Positions 49,166-59,658 of a stretch of DNA of 64,000 bases are shown piece by piece (the stretch's first letter is position 1; every line of letters starts with the position of its first letter). Position numbers and translations under genes: made by a program. This stretch comes from Papilionanthe hookeriana x Papilionanthe teres (Eukaryota; Streptophyta; Magnoliopsida; Asparagales; Orchidaceae), in assembly GCA_022702705.1 (NCBI GenBank), contig CM040428.1, positions 57,950,155 through 58,014,154 on the forward strand, read 5' to 3'. Below the pieces are notes generated by a model. That model saw only the letters and a list, made by a program, of their open reading frames with translations, had not been told where the DNA came from and searched no databases.

Positions 49166-51725
49166 ATTATCATTAGAGCATTTGACATAAGAATCCTTAA
49201 GCCAAATATGTTTGAAACAATGAACATCCAATTTGTAACCAGTTTTCATGATCATCATCATTTTGCCTTCGCATAAAGAGGTAGCTTTCCCATTCTAACA
49301 ATACTAAAATAGGTTGAGTTGAAGAGGCTATAAATCACAGGAGAAACCCACAACTTTAACAACAAGAGGAAAATTGAATATTAAGTGCACATTCTTTCGC
49401 AATTTTTATTTTATTTTATTTTGGCATTGCCTAAAAACCTTGTGGCTGCTATTGTTAATAATAGCTTCAACCAATTTTGCTTTAGACTTTTGTCCTTCAT
49501 TGTGGCAATTCAATGCTAAGTTCTATCATTTATGAAGCATAAATACTAACATGAGATATGAATACAATATGAAGTGGATATGAGAGTACAAAACACCTGT
49601 TAAAAAGAGGACACAATAGGCCATTCAAACTATGTTTTTAACAATTAATATAAAGAATATAATAAAAAGAAAAAACCAACATTTATAACTTATATTAAAA
49701 AAATTTTGTGATCACGTGATCATCCTACATGAATCACAACCAATGCCTGCATGCTTGTTGTACATACCCATCACACAAGATTGTCCCATTCATGTGCTTC
49801 CAGATATTTCTAGCCTGAAATCGCTGCTCATAGTCTTCCTATGGAACCTTCATGCTCCTTATGGCAGCTCATGCCCGCTCTTAGTCCCTCCTTTTGAGAT
49901 ATCTCATCAATCACTCATTACATGCTCCTCTAAGCGTGGTTACACATTTGTATGTCATTTGCTTTCAAGTTTAACCATCATTGCTGCCCTTGCACCTCCT
50001 CTCTTAGGGGGCGTAGGCACATCCGAGTGGAGCAATGCCCATGCTATCTCCAACAATGATGCCCTGGATAACGCCCTGAGTGTCTCAATCTTGCTCTCAT
50101 TTTTTAACATGCTCAAAATGTTATGTCCATCATGCTTTCTCTCTGCTCACGCTTCAAGATCATTCCTTGGTTTCCATGCCATCATCATCATCATCTACTC
50201 AAGCTGTTTTACTTGAAAAGGTTATTCCATCCCCACCCCATCAGTTATGGCGCTAAATGTTTCCCTTGCAATTTTAACTTCAAGTCATTCAAGCACCAAT
50301 AGATATTGTTTCGACCATTTGAAGTGCTCCCTGATCCTTTTTGCTGATGCTGTTGGGGAGCAAGAGCCTCTAGAACTCAATAGGCATCATCTATCCAGTT
50401 CCCATTATCTTTTCATCGAGAATCAAATTCTCCTCAACAAAAAACAGCCTTCATGTTTGGGTTAAAACCAATCTTATTTCTACTAAAATTGAGATTTTGA
50501 GACTAAGAACTCATTTCTCCCCTTCTATTATGGGCAAGTTCTCGATGGGGGCATCCTAAACTTGATATTATATATGCATTTATGACGGCTTGCATTTGCA
50601 AGAGAATAATTTATTGGTCTTTTTAACCCTCCTGATCTTATTATCAACCTATCAATTCAAATAGATTACTCCATATTTTTTCAAGACAAGGTTATAAAGT
50701 GATTTTTTAAAGGAAATGTGAAAGAGAACTTCTCATTTTAAATCATACATAGAACCTCTTGTCACCTTGGTGCAGATTGTTTTTATTTGAATTTCGTCTA
50801 CACTACTTCAGTCATTCTTTTTAATATTTGGCAAAAATTTACAAGTAGTGAGCCACCACTCAATTTTCTAGATCTTTTGTGGCTAGGGCATCAGTTGGAT
50901 GTTAGCTTATAGATAGTAAGCCACCACTCAATTTTCTAGACCTTTACAAGCTTACCTGACATGATATGAAATCTTCCAGCAGGTGTGACACAGGACAATC
51001 ACCTATCAACAAACTTGTCAATGAACAAGTCTATCCAATCAAAGTGTCCAATAATCCTTTTGCAATAACTATAGGAACATTCGTTGTGGATATTTCTAAG
51101 ATAATGCAACTATGCTCATCCACCAAGGAGAATAATACGCACTTTCATCAGCACACCAGAAGGCTAGTGAACAATTGGTCATAATAAAGTACGAAGCAAC
51201 TATTACCAACTTTTTAGAGGCAGAAATGAAGGATCAAGTAATCAAACTGTTCAGAAAACAATATTTAAGTCAAATAGAAGAAAGTGGGTTGCAACATATA
51301 CCTGCATCTTTTGCTCATCTGAAGATAGCACAAACTCATCTGCACCAAGGATTTCCAGGGCTTCATCTTTCTTGGATAAACTTGTACTAAAAACCACCAC
51401 CTTCAAACCAAAAGCTTTTCCATACTTAACTGCCATATGACCAAGGCCGCCAAGGCCAATGACTCCTAGAGACTTGCCGCGTTGGTTCATGTGATGGTGT
51501 ATAATTGGAGCATACACAGTGATCCCTGCACAAAGCAAAGGTGCTGCCAATTCTGGAGGATATCCATCAGGTATCTTGAAGCAGTATCTGTAGGAAAAAA
51601 AAAAAATTTTGCTGCCAAATGTTATGCCATTAATTATGAAGCTTACCAGAAACTTGGACTAATCATTGCAAAGCATAAGAATTTTTTTTTTTAAGTTGTG
51701 ATATTTCGTAGGTGATTTATCAATC

Positions 51726-51824
<99 letters not shown>

Positions 51825-51935
51825 GATTGATCGAGACCGCCGATCAACCCCTATATGTTGGACTGACCGAGGCGGACCCCACTTCCAGTTCCGTGTGCTT
51901 ATTTGAATCCTCCCGAAAGAGCTAGCGCACAATTC

Positions 51936-51976
<41 letters not shown>

Positions 51977-52914
51977 TAATTTCATCGTAGAGAAATATAA
52001 GGAATGTTACCACTAGATTGTATTCCAAATAAAGTAAGAAATTCAGTTCCATAAATTTTGTTAAAGAAAATGTAAAATTCTAAAATACTATTCAACCAGC
52101 CGTTAATTTTAAGTAATATTTCCATTACCATTAATGGCGAGACAATTTTGCCTCATATTTTATGAGTCCAAGGACAAAATCATACCTTTATATAATTTAG
52201 AACTAAAATGACCCCATAAATAATTGTGCAACTATATTGATTTTTTTATCACTTTTCAGTCAATCACGACATCATCGATATTCCTCCCTGCGAACAAATC
52301 AACAACCCTTCAATCAAACCATGACCAGTTCTATAAAACCATATGCTGCGAGCTTCCATTCCTGGATGAATTTTGAGCGCGCAGAAACCCAGGTTTGGCA
52401 TATTTCTACATATATAAATATATTTTTTAACCAACAGTACCAAGTCTTCTCAAATGCATGTTTTGGGTTCTTAAAATCTAAAATCTGATTTACAAATATT
52501 AAGAGTCAAATATGAAATGTACCCACTTCATTTTCATCCTCTTATCATGATTTCAAATGCATATTTTCAGAACATCATGTTCAACAAAGAAAAATAATAA
52601 TAATAAGAATAATAATAATAACAAAAATTTCTAAAACTTTTATCAAACAAAGGAAAACAAAATGAGATAGAAGTGTAACTTGCCTTTGATTGACGACCAT
52701 ATAACTGGAATATCCCCCTTTAGTAATTGTGCCATCTATGTCGATGCCATTGAATGTATAAGTTGCTCCTTTTACGCATTTGTTTTCTTTGTGAGAACTG
52801 CAATACTCGCAAGTTTGGCATGAATTAACATATGTTCCAACACCAACAATATCTCCAATCTTGAAGTCTGTAACACCAGTGCTAATTGCAGTCACAACCC
52901 CAACAATCTCATGC
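40820..52914 (-). CDS. Cinnamyl-alcohol-dehydrogenase-type protein, 5' exon(s) not found
   Basis: Exons: 52914-52684, 51587-51302, 48272-48122 and 41016-40820. They join in frame (incoming G|CAT, then phases 2,0,1) to 287 codons and TAA. It is a zinc-dependent MDR alcohol dehydrogenase, probably reducing cinnamaldehydes or related aldehydes with NADPH in the cytosol. Seen in order: HEIVG (the GHE catalytic site is completed by the previous exon), the structural-zinc set C-x2-C-x2-C-x7-C in 'SCQTCEYCSSHKENKC', 'PLLCAGITVYAP' with the third catalytic zinc ligand Cys, the nucleotide-binding 'GLGGLGHMAVKYGKAFG', 'LGADEFV', 'DTSSGPHPFEPY', 'TLVLVGVPGE' and the C-terminal 'DIKYRFVIDIENSLK'. About 70 N-terminal residues, including the first zinc-binding Cys, are not found up to the right edge. 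The 52683 donor is GC. Intron 4 carries a gypsy element. It may be a working gene with a very long first intron or a 5'-truncated copy. Confidence 0.87.
41626..41967 (-). pseudogene. Gypsy integrase C-terminal region
   Basis: 113 codons: 'IHxLHEDVGMKV'-like helix ('EIQKLHEDVGMKVAKQN'), then 'FQEGDVVWIWLKKERF', 'FRKLKPSADVPFRIFRKLND' and 'NAYMINLPGEYSVAATVNVA'. This is the usual GD.VW...KERFP...KL..R..GPF.I...NDNAY...LP block after the integrase core. No chromodomain follows. Confidence 0.85.
42248..42469 (-). pseudogene. Gypsy integrase core fragment
   Basis: 'VVVGLPRKQQKKDLVMVLVD' and 'RFSKITNFVVCNYTFDTSHV' match the integrase core stretch W..ISMDF..GLP....G.D.I.VVVDRFSKMAHF. The frame breaks after 'FKEIVRLHRI'. 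Confidence 0.87.
42843..43052 (-). pseudogene. Gypsy RNase H fragment
   Basis: 'RALEYWSHYLLTSEFTLFTD' and 'HEALKFLNNWSKL' followed by 'FMLKHKAGSHNRLADSLSRH' is the standard Ty3-gypsy RNase H C-terminus. Confidence 0.9.
45206..46620 (+). mobile_element. GC-rich DNA-transposon-like insertion in gypsy gag
   Basis: Gag homology between this element and the relic at 2.3 kb stops at about 45200 and resumes near 46750. The intervening DNA starts GGGCCCGTTTGGGAGAGCTT, an end shared with 7.87-8.01 kb. It is very GC-rich and CpG-rich to 45660 (a Pro/Arg/Ser-rich frame at 45385-45714), then AT-rich. Near 46460-46620 it shows AATAAGCTGTTCTTC, ATCCAAACGATC and CCAAACAGAC motifs suited to the inverted end. 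The GC-rich part resembles a captured plant 5' exon with a CAG|GTATAC-like donor at 45656. Right boundary uncertain. Confidence 0.5.
47463..47932 (-). repeat. 5' LTR of the intronic gypsy element
   Basis: On the plus strand it starts TGAAATTAACCCGAG next to the PBS-like GCTTTAATACTAAATGATAC and ends after GGTCGATCCAGGCTCAGCC. Its partner at 41058-41622 is about 100 bases longer through additional sequence at 41330-41480. Confidence 0.65.
48946..49260. repeat. Tandem triplication (107/119 bp) with (CAT)n core
   Basis: Copies begin at 48946, 49053 and 49172 with ATTAGAGCATTTGACATAAG. Each ends in CCAGTTTTC followed by a CATCATCAT run. Copies are almost identical and differ mainly in the CAT number (shorter in copy 1, longer in copy 2). 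It lies in the third visible intron region (48273-51301) of the CAD-like gene. Confidence 0.95.
49716..50900 (+). other. Possible retroelement debris in a CAD-like intron
   Basis: A 166-codon frame at 49716-50216 is open but has no recognisable domain. 50760-50860 reads, in pieces, like a LINE endonuclease stretch ('LNFVYTTSVILFNIWQKF'). A 26-base motif (GAGCCACCACTCAATTTTCT) recurs at about 50850 and 50920. It is not called as a gene. Confidence 0.3.
51727..51821. repeat. (AT)n microsatellite, tail of a SINE copy
   Basis: About 90 bases of AT dinucleotides next to the 3' end of the minus-strand SINE copy. Confidence 0.97.
51822..51938 (-). mobile_element. 5'-truncated SINE copy
   Basis: On the minus strand: CGGGAGGATTCAAATAAGC, then GGAACTGGAAGTGGGGTCCG, then CTCGGTCAGTCCAACATATA and GATCAATCTTAATATAT. 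This parallels the body and 3' end of the 12.11 kb SINE in the same order, including the (AT)n tail. The tRNA-like head (A and B boxes) is missing. Confidence 0.7.
51939..51973. repeat. (AT)n microsatellite
   Basis: Second AT run, on the head side of the truncated SINE. Confidence 0.95.
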
Positions 52915-54640
52915 CTAAGACAAATCACCACAAACCAACAACATAATTTTAAATTTAATTGCAAATTTGTATATAAGGAATTCTACAAATAAGATAAACA
53001 AGAAACAGTGCTGCAAAAGTTTATCACTTATTAACCTAGAATTTTTGGGTTACATAGATGCTGCAGACACTTTTAGTTTTTAACATTCCTTGTATTCTTA
53101 AGATTTACACGTTCATAAAGCCAACCAAAATAGTTGGGATAAAGAAGATGATGATAATGACAGTTATTTTTCTTTCAAAATACTAATATATGGGATCTTT
53201 TGCTATTTATGTTCCCATTAAGTTCATGATTAATTTCACAAAATTGAAATGCTCGTTTCACCACATCGTCGTTATGTAAAAAGCATTTCTCGCTATCTAC
53301 AATCCTACAATCCAAACAGTATTCTTAATCTGATGGTAGGAGTTAAAGGACGGGTTATCTAGTTAAAGGATGATTAATATGTTTTTTGTTGAATTCAAAA
53401 CTATCCATAAGCAATGCCAGACCTTAGTAATAAGCATAGAATAAGCCTAAAAGTGAAAAAAAATGAGAGGGAAAGAGAAAACTAGGTGAATACAAACTTA
53501 TGCGACTTAAGTCGATCATAATGTGGAGGACTCATCCTTTGACCTCATATTTATAGTTTGAGGCTGAAGTTAGTGCTACAAAAATGGCTAAATTTTAATA
53601 ATAAAAGTAGAAGTTTATAACAATGTTGGTAAAAACATATAAGTGTCGTTCAAATTAACTGTTATCCAAATACTTAGGTAACTTTTGATGATCACTAATG
53701 ATGAGGTTGAAATTATTTGAGGAAGAGCTTTATTTGTCAAACTCTAGCAAGTTCCATAGTGAGATCCCTTGACAAAATTAATAGCAAAATAGCATTAATT
53801 CTTGTCTCAGCGTTCCTCTTCTGGTTAGCTCAGTGTAGAATATCAATCTTTATTTAAATTTTCCTCTTTTAGCTCGACAGAGCTCTATAGTTGTTTCTCT
53901 AGCTATATACTTCATCAAAAAGGTCATTATTCACTGCAGATTCATATATTAAACACCAATCTAATTCTCTCAAGCTAAAAGAAAAGGAATATATAGGTAT
54001 AAAGCCAGAAATGAGATAATTTAGCATCTTCAATAAAGCTTATTAGAAAAATTGTTGGTTACGGTCAAATCCAAATAAGAAATTACACTTTATCAGGTAT
54101 ATTTTTACAGATTTATGACATCTCATTTGTACCAAAGAAATCTAATCGACTTTTCATTCCAATAAGCAATAGGATTTCGTCAAATTGGACTGTTGCCACT
54201 CATATTTCTTTATTTAAGGGAACTAGGGCATGAAATATGCCTTTAGGATAAGTTTATATAAATCTAAACCAGTGTCTTGTTGATTTATAATCATGGTCCA
54301 AGGATTTCATTCAGTTCAGAAAAAATAAAGAAGGTTAAGTTACTCGTACATACTAGGCATATATCCTTGCTTACGATAAAAAATTACAGATTCCCACTTT
54401 ATATTTCAGTTCATATAATTAATATTGAGATAAGTGATTCCAGCATGTAAATTTTATGATACTTTCTCCTGAATTTATATCCGAATTTAAGATTTTAAAT
54501 TTAAAATCTTTGGCTTATCAACATGGATAAATATAATTCTAATTTATCTAAATTTAAATTTAAATGTGTGGTTAGTCCATATAGGAAATGATTAATTATT
54601 TAGTCTCATCATATAGACTTATTTAATATTAGGACCTTCT
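52915..54640. other. Upstream intron or flank of the CAD-like gene
   Basis: No frame in this AT-rich stretch encodes the missing N-terminal CAD segment (a Cys-Gly-x-Cys-His-x-Asp box ending YPxVPG). It is therefore either intron or flank. Confidence 0.5.
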
Positions 54641-54645
54641 ACTGA

Positions 54646-55052
54646 TGTTGCTATGACTCACAATTGTCTACATCTAAGACATGGCGTAAATGTAATCTGA
54701 GATGAATGGAAGCTTCCCAGGCAAATCGGGTCCAGCTTCTTCTGCGAACCAGGTCTACACAAGAAGGCCCATTATGATATAAATAATGGGGAGGCTTGTA
54801 GAGTGGTTAGGGGTTTTGAGAGGGTGAGGATCTTGGAGGCTTTGTGAGAAAGAGAGGCTAAGGCAAGATGAAGGCTCTTCCCTCTCAATGTGTAAAGCTA
54901 TGTATCTCTTGTTCATCTTAGTGCATTGCTTGTGATTTCCCTCTCGTGGACGTAGATCATTTTGGATCGAACCACGTAATCGCTTTGTGTCTCTTTGTGC
55001 TTGTTTTTCTTCTTTGTGATTTGCTCTTGCCAAGTTGATTTTCCCAACAACA
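54646..55052 (+). repeat. 5' LTR of the 54.6 kb copia element
   Basis: 407 bases, TG...CA. A TATAAATAATGGGGAGG promoter-like box lies at about 54777, in both LTRs. Confidence 0.95.
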
Positions 55053-55078
55053 ATTAACTCCGTCTGTGGGAAGAGGCA

Positions 55079-56577
55079 ATGGATGAGGAAATGACTTCTC
55101 TAATAAAGAATAAAACCTGGGAACTTGTAGATCGACCAATGAACAAACGCGCAATTGGTTGCAAGTGGACCTTTAAGAAGAAGGAAGACACGCCAGGTAT
55201 TGAGAGGATCAGGTACAAAGCCAGACTCGTTGCAAAGGGATTCACAGAGGTTGAAGAAATTGACTTCAACGAAATCTTCTCACCCGTGATGAAGCACTGC
55301 ACCATTAGGATAGTCTTAGAACTAGCGGTTCAATTCAATTTGGAATTAGAGCAGCTAGATGTTAAGACTGCGTTCCTGCATGGAGAGCTTGAAGAAACCA
55401 TCTACATGGATCAGCCAGATGGGTACAACACACCTGAGACAAAGGACAAAGTTTGCTTGCTGAAGAAAGCTTTGTATGAATTGAAACAAAGCCCTAGACA
55501 ATAGTACAAACGAGTCGATGAATTCATGCTAAAGATCGGTTTTGTCAGAAGCAACTACGACAGTTGTGTGTACATAAAGTGGCAAGACGGTGAAATAAGT
55601 ACGTATTTGCTCCTTTATGTGGATGATATGCTAGTAGCTAGCAGGAGCAAGGAGAAAGTCCAGAAGATCAAATGTATGCTCAATTCTGAATTTGACATGA
55701 AGGACCTAGAACCTACTATAAAGATCCTAAGGATGAAAATTACTAGAGACCAGAAAAAGAGCAGCTTATTCCTGTCTCAAAAGTCATATATTCAGAAGGT
55801 TCAAGCAAGGTTCAACATGCACGAGGCTAAGCAGGTTGCAACACCTATTGGCCAACACTTCAGATTGTCGAACTCTCAAGCACCAGAGACTGAAGAAGAA
55901 AAATGATACATGAGGGTGTCCCCTACGCCAACGAGGTTGGTAGCATCATGTATGGTATGGTTTGCAGCAGACCAGACTTGACCTACGTCGTCAGTATTGT
56001 AAGCAGGTTCATGGCAAAACCAGGTCAGGCTCACTGGGAAGCACTAAAATGGATTATGAGATACTTAAGAGGCACTAATGATTTTGGGGCTACTCTTTAA
56101 AAGGCAGGAAGACAAAGAAGAAAAGGTAGTTGGTTACGTGGATTCTGATTATGCTGAAAGCATTGACACCAGGAAGTCATTGATCGGATTCATTTTCACT
56201 GTCTTCGGTACTGCAGTCAGTTGGAAGTCCAACCTCCAATCCGTTATGGCTCTCTCAACGACAGAGGCCGCGACTGAAGCAATCAAGAAAGCTATGTGGT
56301 TAAAAGGCATGGTTGAGGAGCTTCAGATACATTAGAAGGTGATAACTATGTTTTGCGACAACCAAAGCACTATTCACCTAACCAGAAATCAGGTCTTTCA
56401 CGAAAGGTCTAAGCACATAGATGTGAAGCTTCATTTTGTGAGGGATGTCGTCGCCAAATGTTCAATAGTAGTGGAGAAGATACCCACTGAAGAGGATCCC
56501 GTTGACATGCTAACCAAGGTGCTACCTATAGCTATGTTCAGATACTGTCTGGACTTAGTGCACTCTACAAGGGGTTA
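55079..56577 (+). pseudogene. Copia reverse transcriptase-RNase H, interrupted by stops
   Basis: Domains in order: RT start 'MTSLIKNKTWELVDRP', 'ARLVAKGFTE', 'LDVKTAFLHGELEETIYMDQ', the linker 'LYELKQSPRQ' (the next codon, normally Trp, is TAG), 'YVDDMLVASRSKEKV', 'SRPDLTYVVSIVSRFM', RNase H 'VGYVDSDYAESIDTRKS', 'ALSTTEAATEAIKKAMW', 'MFCDNQSTIHLTRNQVFHER' and the end 'DMLTKVLP'. The catalytic YVDD and most RNase H residues are intact. Four nonsense codons and a frame shift between 56070 and 56100 show it is not translated as one protein. Confidence 0.92.
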
Positions 56578-56649
56578 AGGGCCCCTCGGGGGCCAGATGG
56601 AGGGAATCACTACTACGGAGCTTTGTAATTGCGAGTCAAGTTGGAGAAT

Positions 56650-57056
56650 TGTTGCTATGCTACACAATTGTTTACATCTAAGACATGACATACATGTAAT
56701 CTGAGATGAATGCAAGCTTCCCAGGCGAACCGGGTCCAACTTCTTCTGCGAACCAGGTCTACACAGAAAGGCCCATTATGATATAAATAATGGGGAGGCT
56801 TGTAGAGTGGTTAGGGGTTTTGAGAGGGTGAGGATCTTGGAGGCTTTGTGAGAAAGAGAGGCCAAGGCAAGATGAAGGCTCTTCCCTCTCAATGTGTAAA
56901 GCTATGTATTTCTTGTTCATCTTAGTGCATTGCTTGTGATTTCCCTCCCGTGGAAGTAGATCCTTTTGGATCGAACCACGTAATCGCTTTGTGTCTCTTT
57001 GTGCTTCTTTTTCTTCTTTGTGATTTGCTCTTGCCAAGTTGATTTTCCCCACAACA
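56650..57056 (+). repeat. 3' LTR of the 54.6 kb copia element
   Basis: 407 bases, the same length as the 5' LTR without gaps. It is preceded by CAAGTTGGAGAAT, the usual copia context upstream of the 3' LTR. Confidence 0.95.
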
Positions 57057-57061
57057 ACTGA

Positions 57062-57615
57062 TAAAAAAAGAGCTCCTCTTAGACAATATATATGAAAATA
57101 AGGAAAGATATCAGATCCTACTCTCTCACGCTATCATCTGAGAAAGGGAAAGATTTAGAAGGTGAAGTTGTGAGGTGACCTTAGCAGCACCTGCTACCAA
57201 AGAAAGATAAATGAAGATATGGACATGACGAAGACAAAATTTGTAAGTGAGGAGTGAGGATCAAAGACGTTAATGGATCGCAATAATTTAAAGTTTCAAC
57301 AATGTCTAAAAAAAATCCCTACGATGGTATCAAACCCAAGCAAATTTCTTCTCTATGGCTCATTCTATTCTTTCCTTTTCACACTCCTCTCTGCCTGCCA
57401 CAATCACGCAATGCTATCACATGCAACAGAAAATGGACGGCTTGTGGTGGTAACATTCAAGGATGATCTATATGCAGGCAGCCTAGCAAGCATAGCAACA
57501 AGCTTGGGGGCAATGGCATATGAATGAGTGCTGATAGTTTGCAACACAAGGCAATGCAAGCATGTGCAGCTGAAGTTTAAAAATGCATAACTACATACTG
57601 AGGCTGACTCGGGTG
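57062..57615. other. Spacer, nothing recognised
   Basis: No domain is seen; the 84-codon frame at 57273-57527 has no family resemblance. The missing CAD exon is not here. Confidence 0.45.
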
Positions 57616-58395
57616 TGTAAACAAAGGCGGGGGGACTGGACAAAACCTGTCCTGACCTGAGAGGGAGACCGGCTCTTCCACATAAGTTTGGTGCCATGTT
57701 TCCATGGGAGGATCCAATCCTAATTATCTACAGCTTATATATTTCAATTTTGTGGTTTTCTATGTGTTTTGCATTGGGACAGTCGCCGGAATCTCTTCTT
57801 TTCTTCGAGAGCTGTATCCTAGGGTTCCAAATGGCACTTAAGCTGTATATTTGTGTCCAGGTGGTGATGATCTACCTACCCCATTCTTTATCCTTCCCAC
57901 GTCGCTCACAATCACCCCCCGTTGCTATAGCCGCCCCTGACCGCTTTCCGCTCTTCCCGCCTTGTTGACACCCCACACATTTGCTCTCCACCATTCCCAA
58001 ACCTTCCCACATCGCTACCAACCTTCTCTACCGCCGCCCGGAACTGCAAGAAATCACTATTTTACTGAATGATTTTGCTTTCCCAGGCATATACTGCTCT
58101 TCCGGACCCCCCCAACACCCCCCCCCCCACCTGCGCGTTGTTGCTGCCCCCAAATAACAAAGAACTTTTATTGGGACCACCACCCTTGCTTCCCTGTTGT
58201 TCCAGCCACTCATATTCGGTGCCGCCACCTTTCCAAGGACCCCCCTACGACCACCACCACCACCCAAGATCCCACCATAGTTTGTGTCGTATGTTGTATT
58301 TTCTCTTTCAACTGTATTAGTTGTAACCGTCTATTGGCAATTTAAGTAATAATATTTATTTGTTTATTGTTTTTTGGGTTAACTCCAATATCATT

Positions 58396-58407
58396 TGGTA
58401 TCAGAGC
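58396..58407 (+). promoter_or_regulatory. tRNA-Met-type primer-binding site
   Basis: TGGTATCAGAGC, the 12-base sequence complementary to the 3' end of initiator tRNA-Met, lies two bases after the LTR end. Confidence 0.85.
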
Positions 58408-59159
58408 TAACTTAACCCTAGTATTATTCTAGATTTTCTAGCATCCACCAATATCCAACTCTAACTCCACCCAATGCCTTTCTCTTTGCTGATTTTTCCA
58501 AACCGGCCAACATAAAAATTATCTTTCCCACCTTACATCACCCCATACATATTCTTACACCAGCCCAAACCCAAATTCTAGACATGCCATCAAAGAGACA
58601 CTAGTTAAAAACTTGGTAAAAGACATGATGCTTATGAGGAATCCACAAAGAGGTCCAAAAGGTGTCTATGTAGGATGTACAGTGGAAAATCCTCCAATTG
58701 CAATAAAGGCTCGCCACGGTCGAGAAAAGACCATCCAGAGAGTCATACAAATTCCAGCCGATTCCTGAGATGAAGAACTACTACCCCGAAGATTTGGTAT
58801 GAAATTATTAAACCTAGGATTTTGAAGTAAATGTGAATTTTTCTTAATTTGACATCCACATGGGGTTGAACGAATTCATCGAGCGGCTCTAGATATTGGA
58901 ATGTGTCTATGAGTGCCAGAATATCCCACTTCGCCAACAAGTTCAGCAAGAGTGCATCTTTTTTGTGGGAAAACTTAAATATTCTTCAATAGCGGGAATG
59001 AAAGATTAAAAATGTGACCTGGTCAAAAATGAAATAAAAAATACATTGCCAGTACCTACCAGTTCAATACAGACAGGATGTTCAGATCTTAACTTCAAAA
59101 GTGGATAGACAATATCAACGAGCAACCACTACATCTTACAGATAGGGTTTAATCCTAGG

Positions 59160-59658
59160 TACTGATACCCAAGTACACCCAAGAAAATATCCAAGTCGGC
59201 CTTGCTTGAGGAGACACTTTCAGAGTGGAGAACAGGTGGAACTAATCCACATTCCCCGATCCGTCCTAGCTAGAAAGTGTTTCAAGTGTCTTGGATATAT
59301 GTATCTTGAATCAGATTACACAATTAAGGGAATGGTCTGTTTCATTGAGTAGGGAGCTATTGAAGAAATAAAAAATAGCACAGTTGATACTGAAGAATGG
59401 GAGAAAACAAAGGAGTACCAAATTCCAAAAGATGAGAGAAAAAAACACGTAGTTCAAGCTGAGCTCATGGGAGAGACTTCAACAGAATTAACATTAGTGG
59501 TCCGAGACAGTCCCGAGTCCGAGGAATCGACGCCAGACATATGTCAACCCCAGAAAAATGAACTTCAGGCTTTCCAGATATATGATCTACCTCCAAAGTT
59601 ACCCATACCGAGAAAGGTCCAACATGACAGAGAAGAGACTCTTTTATGCAACTTCTAA
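59160..59658 (+). pseudogene. Gag-like fragment with decayed CCHC knuckle
   Basis: The plus strand reads 'RRHFQSGEQVELIHIPRSVL', then 'ARKCFKCLGYMYLESDYTIK', then after a stop at about 59349 an acidic tail with 'DSPESEESTPD'. The spacing C-x2-C-x4-[H]-x4-[C] is kept, but His and the last Cys are Tyr. A zinc knuckle of a retroelement gag is the best explanation; no family could be named. Confidence 0.5.

Larger units (their letters stand above)
54646..57056 (+). mobile_element. Short Ty1-copia element, TSD ACTGA, gag-integrase deleted
   Basis: ACTGA flanks it at 54641-54645 and 57057-57061. Two 407-base LTRs start TGTTGCTATG and end ACAACA; by eye they differ at about 20 positions. The internal part (55053-56649) starts within 20 bases of the 5' LTR directly at the RT ('WEEAMDEEMTSLIKNKTWEL'), so PBS, gag, protease and integrase are missing. 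RT and RNase H are otherwise full, with 'LLLYVDDMLVAS' intact, but stops lie at 55502, 55904, 56098 and 56333. Confidence 0.95.

Noticed and set aside
49716..50216. 166-codon open frame (plus)
   Set aside because: It lies in an intron of the CAD-like gene and shows no domain, no codon-use signal and no conserved start context.
57273..57527. Candidate for the missing CAD first exon
   Set aside because: Neither strand encodes the Cys-Gly-x-Cys-His box or a YPxVPG end.
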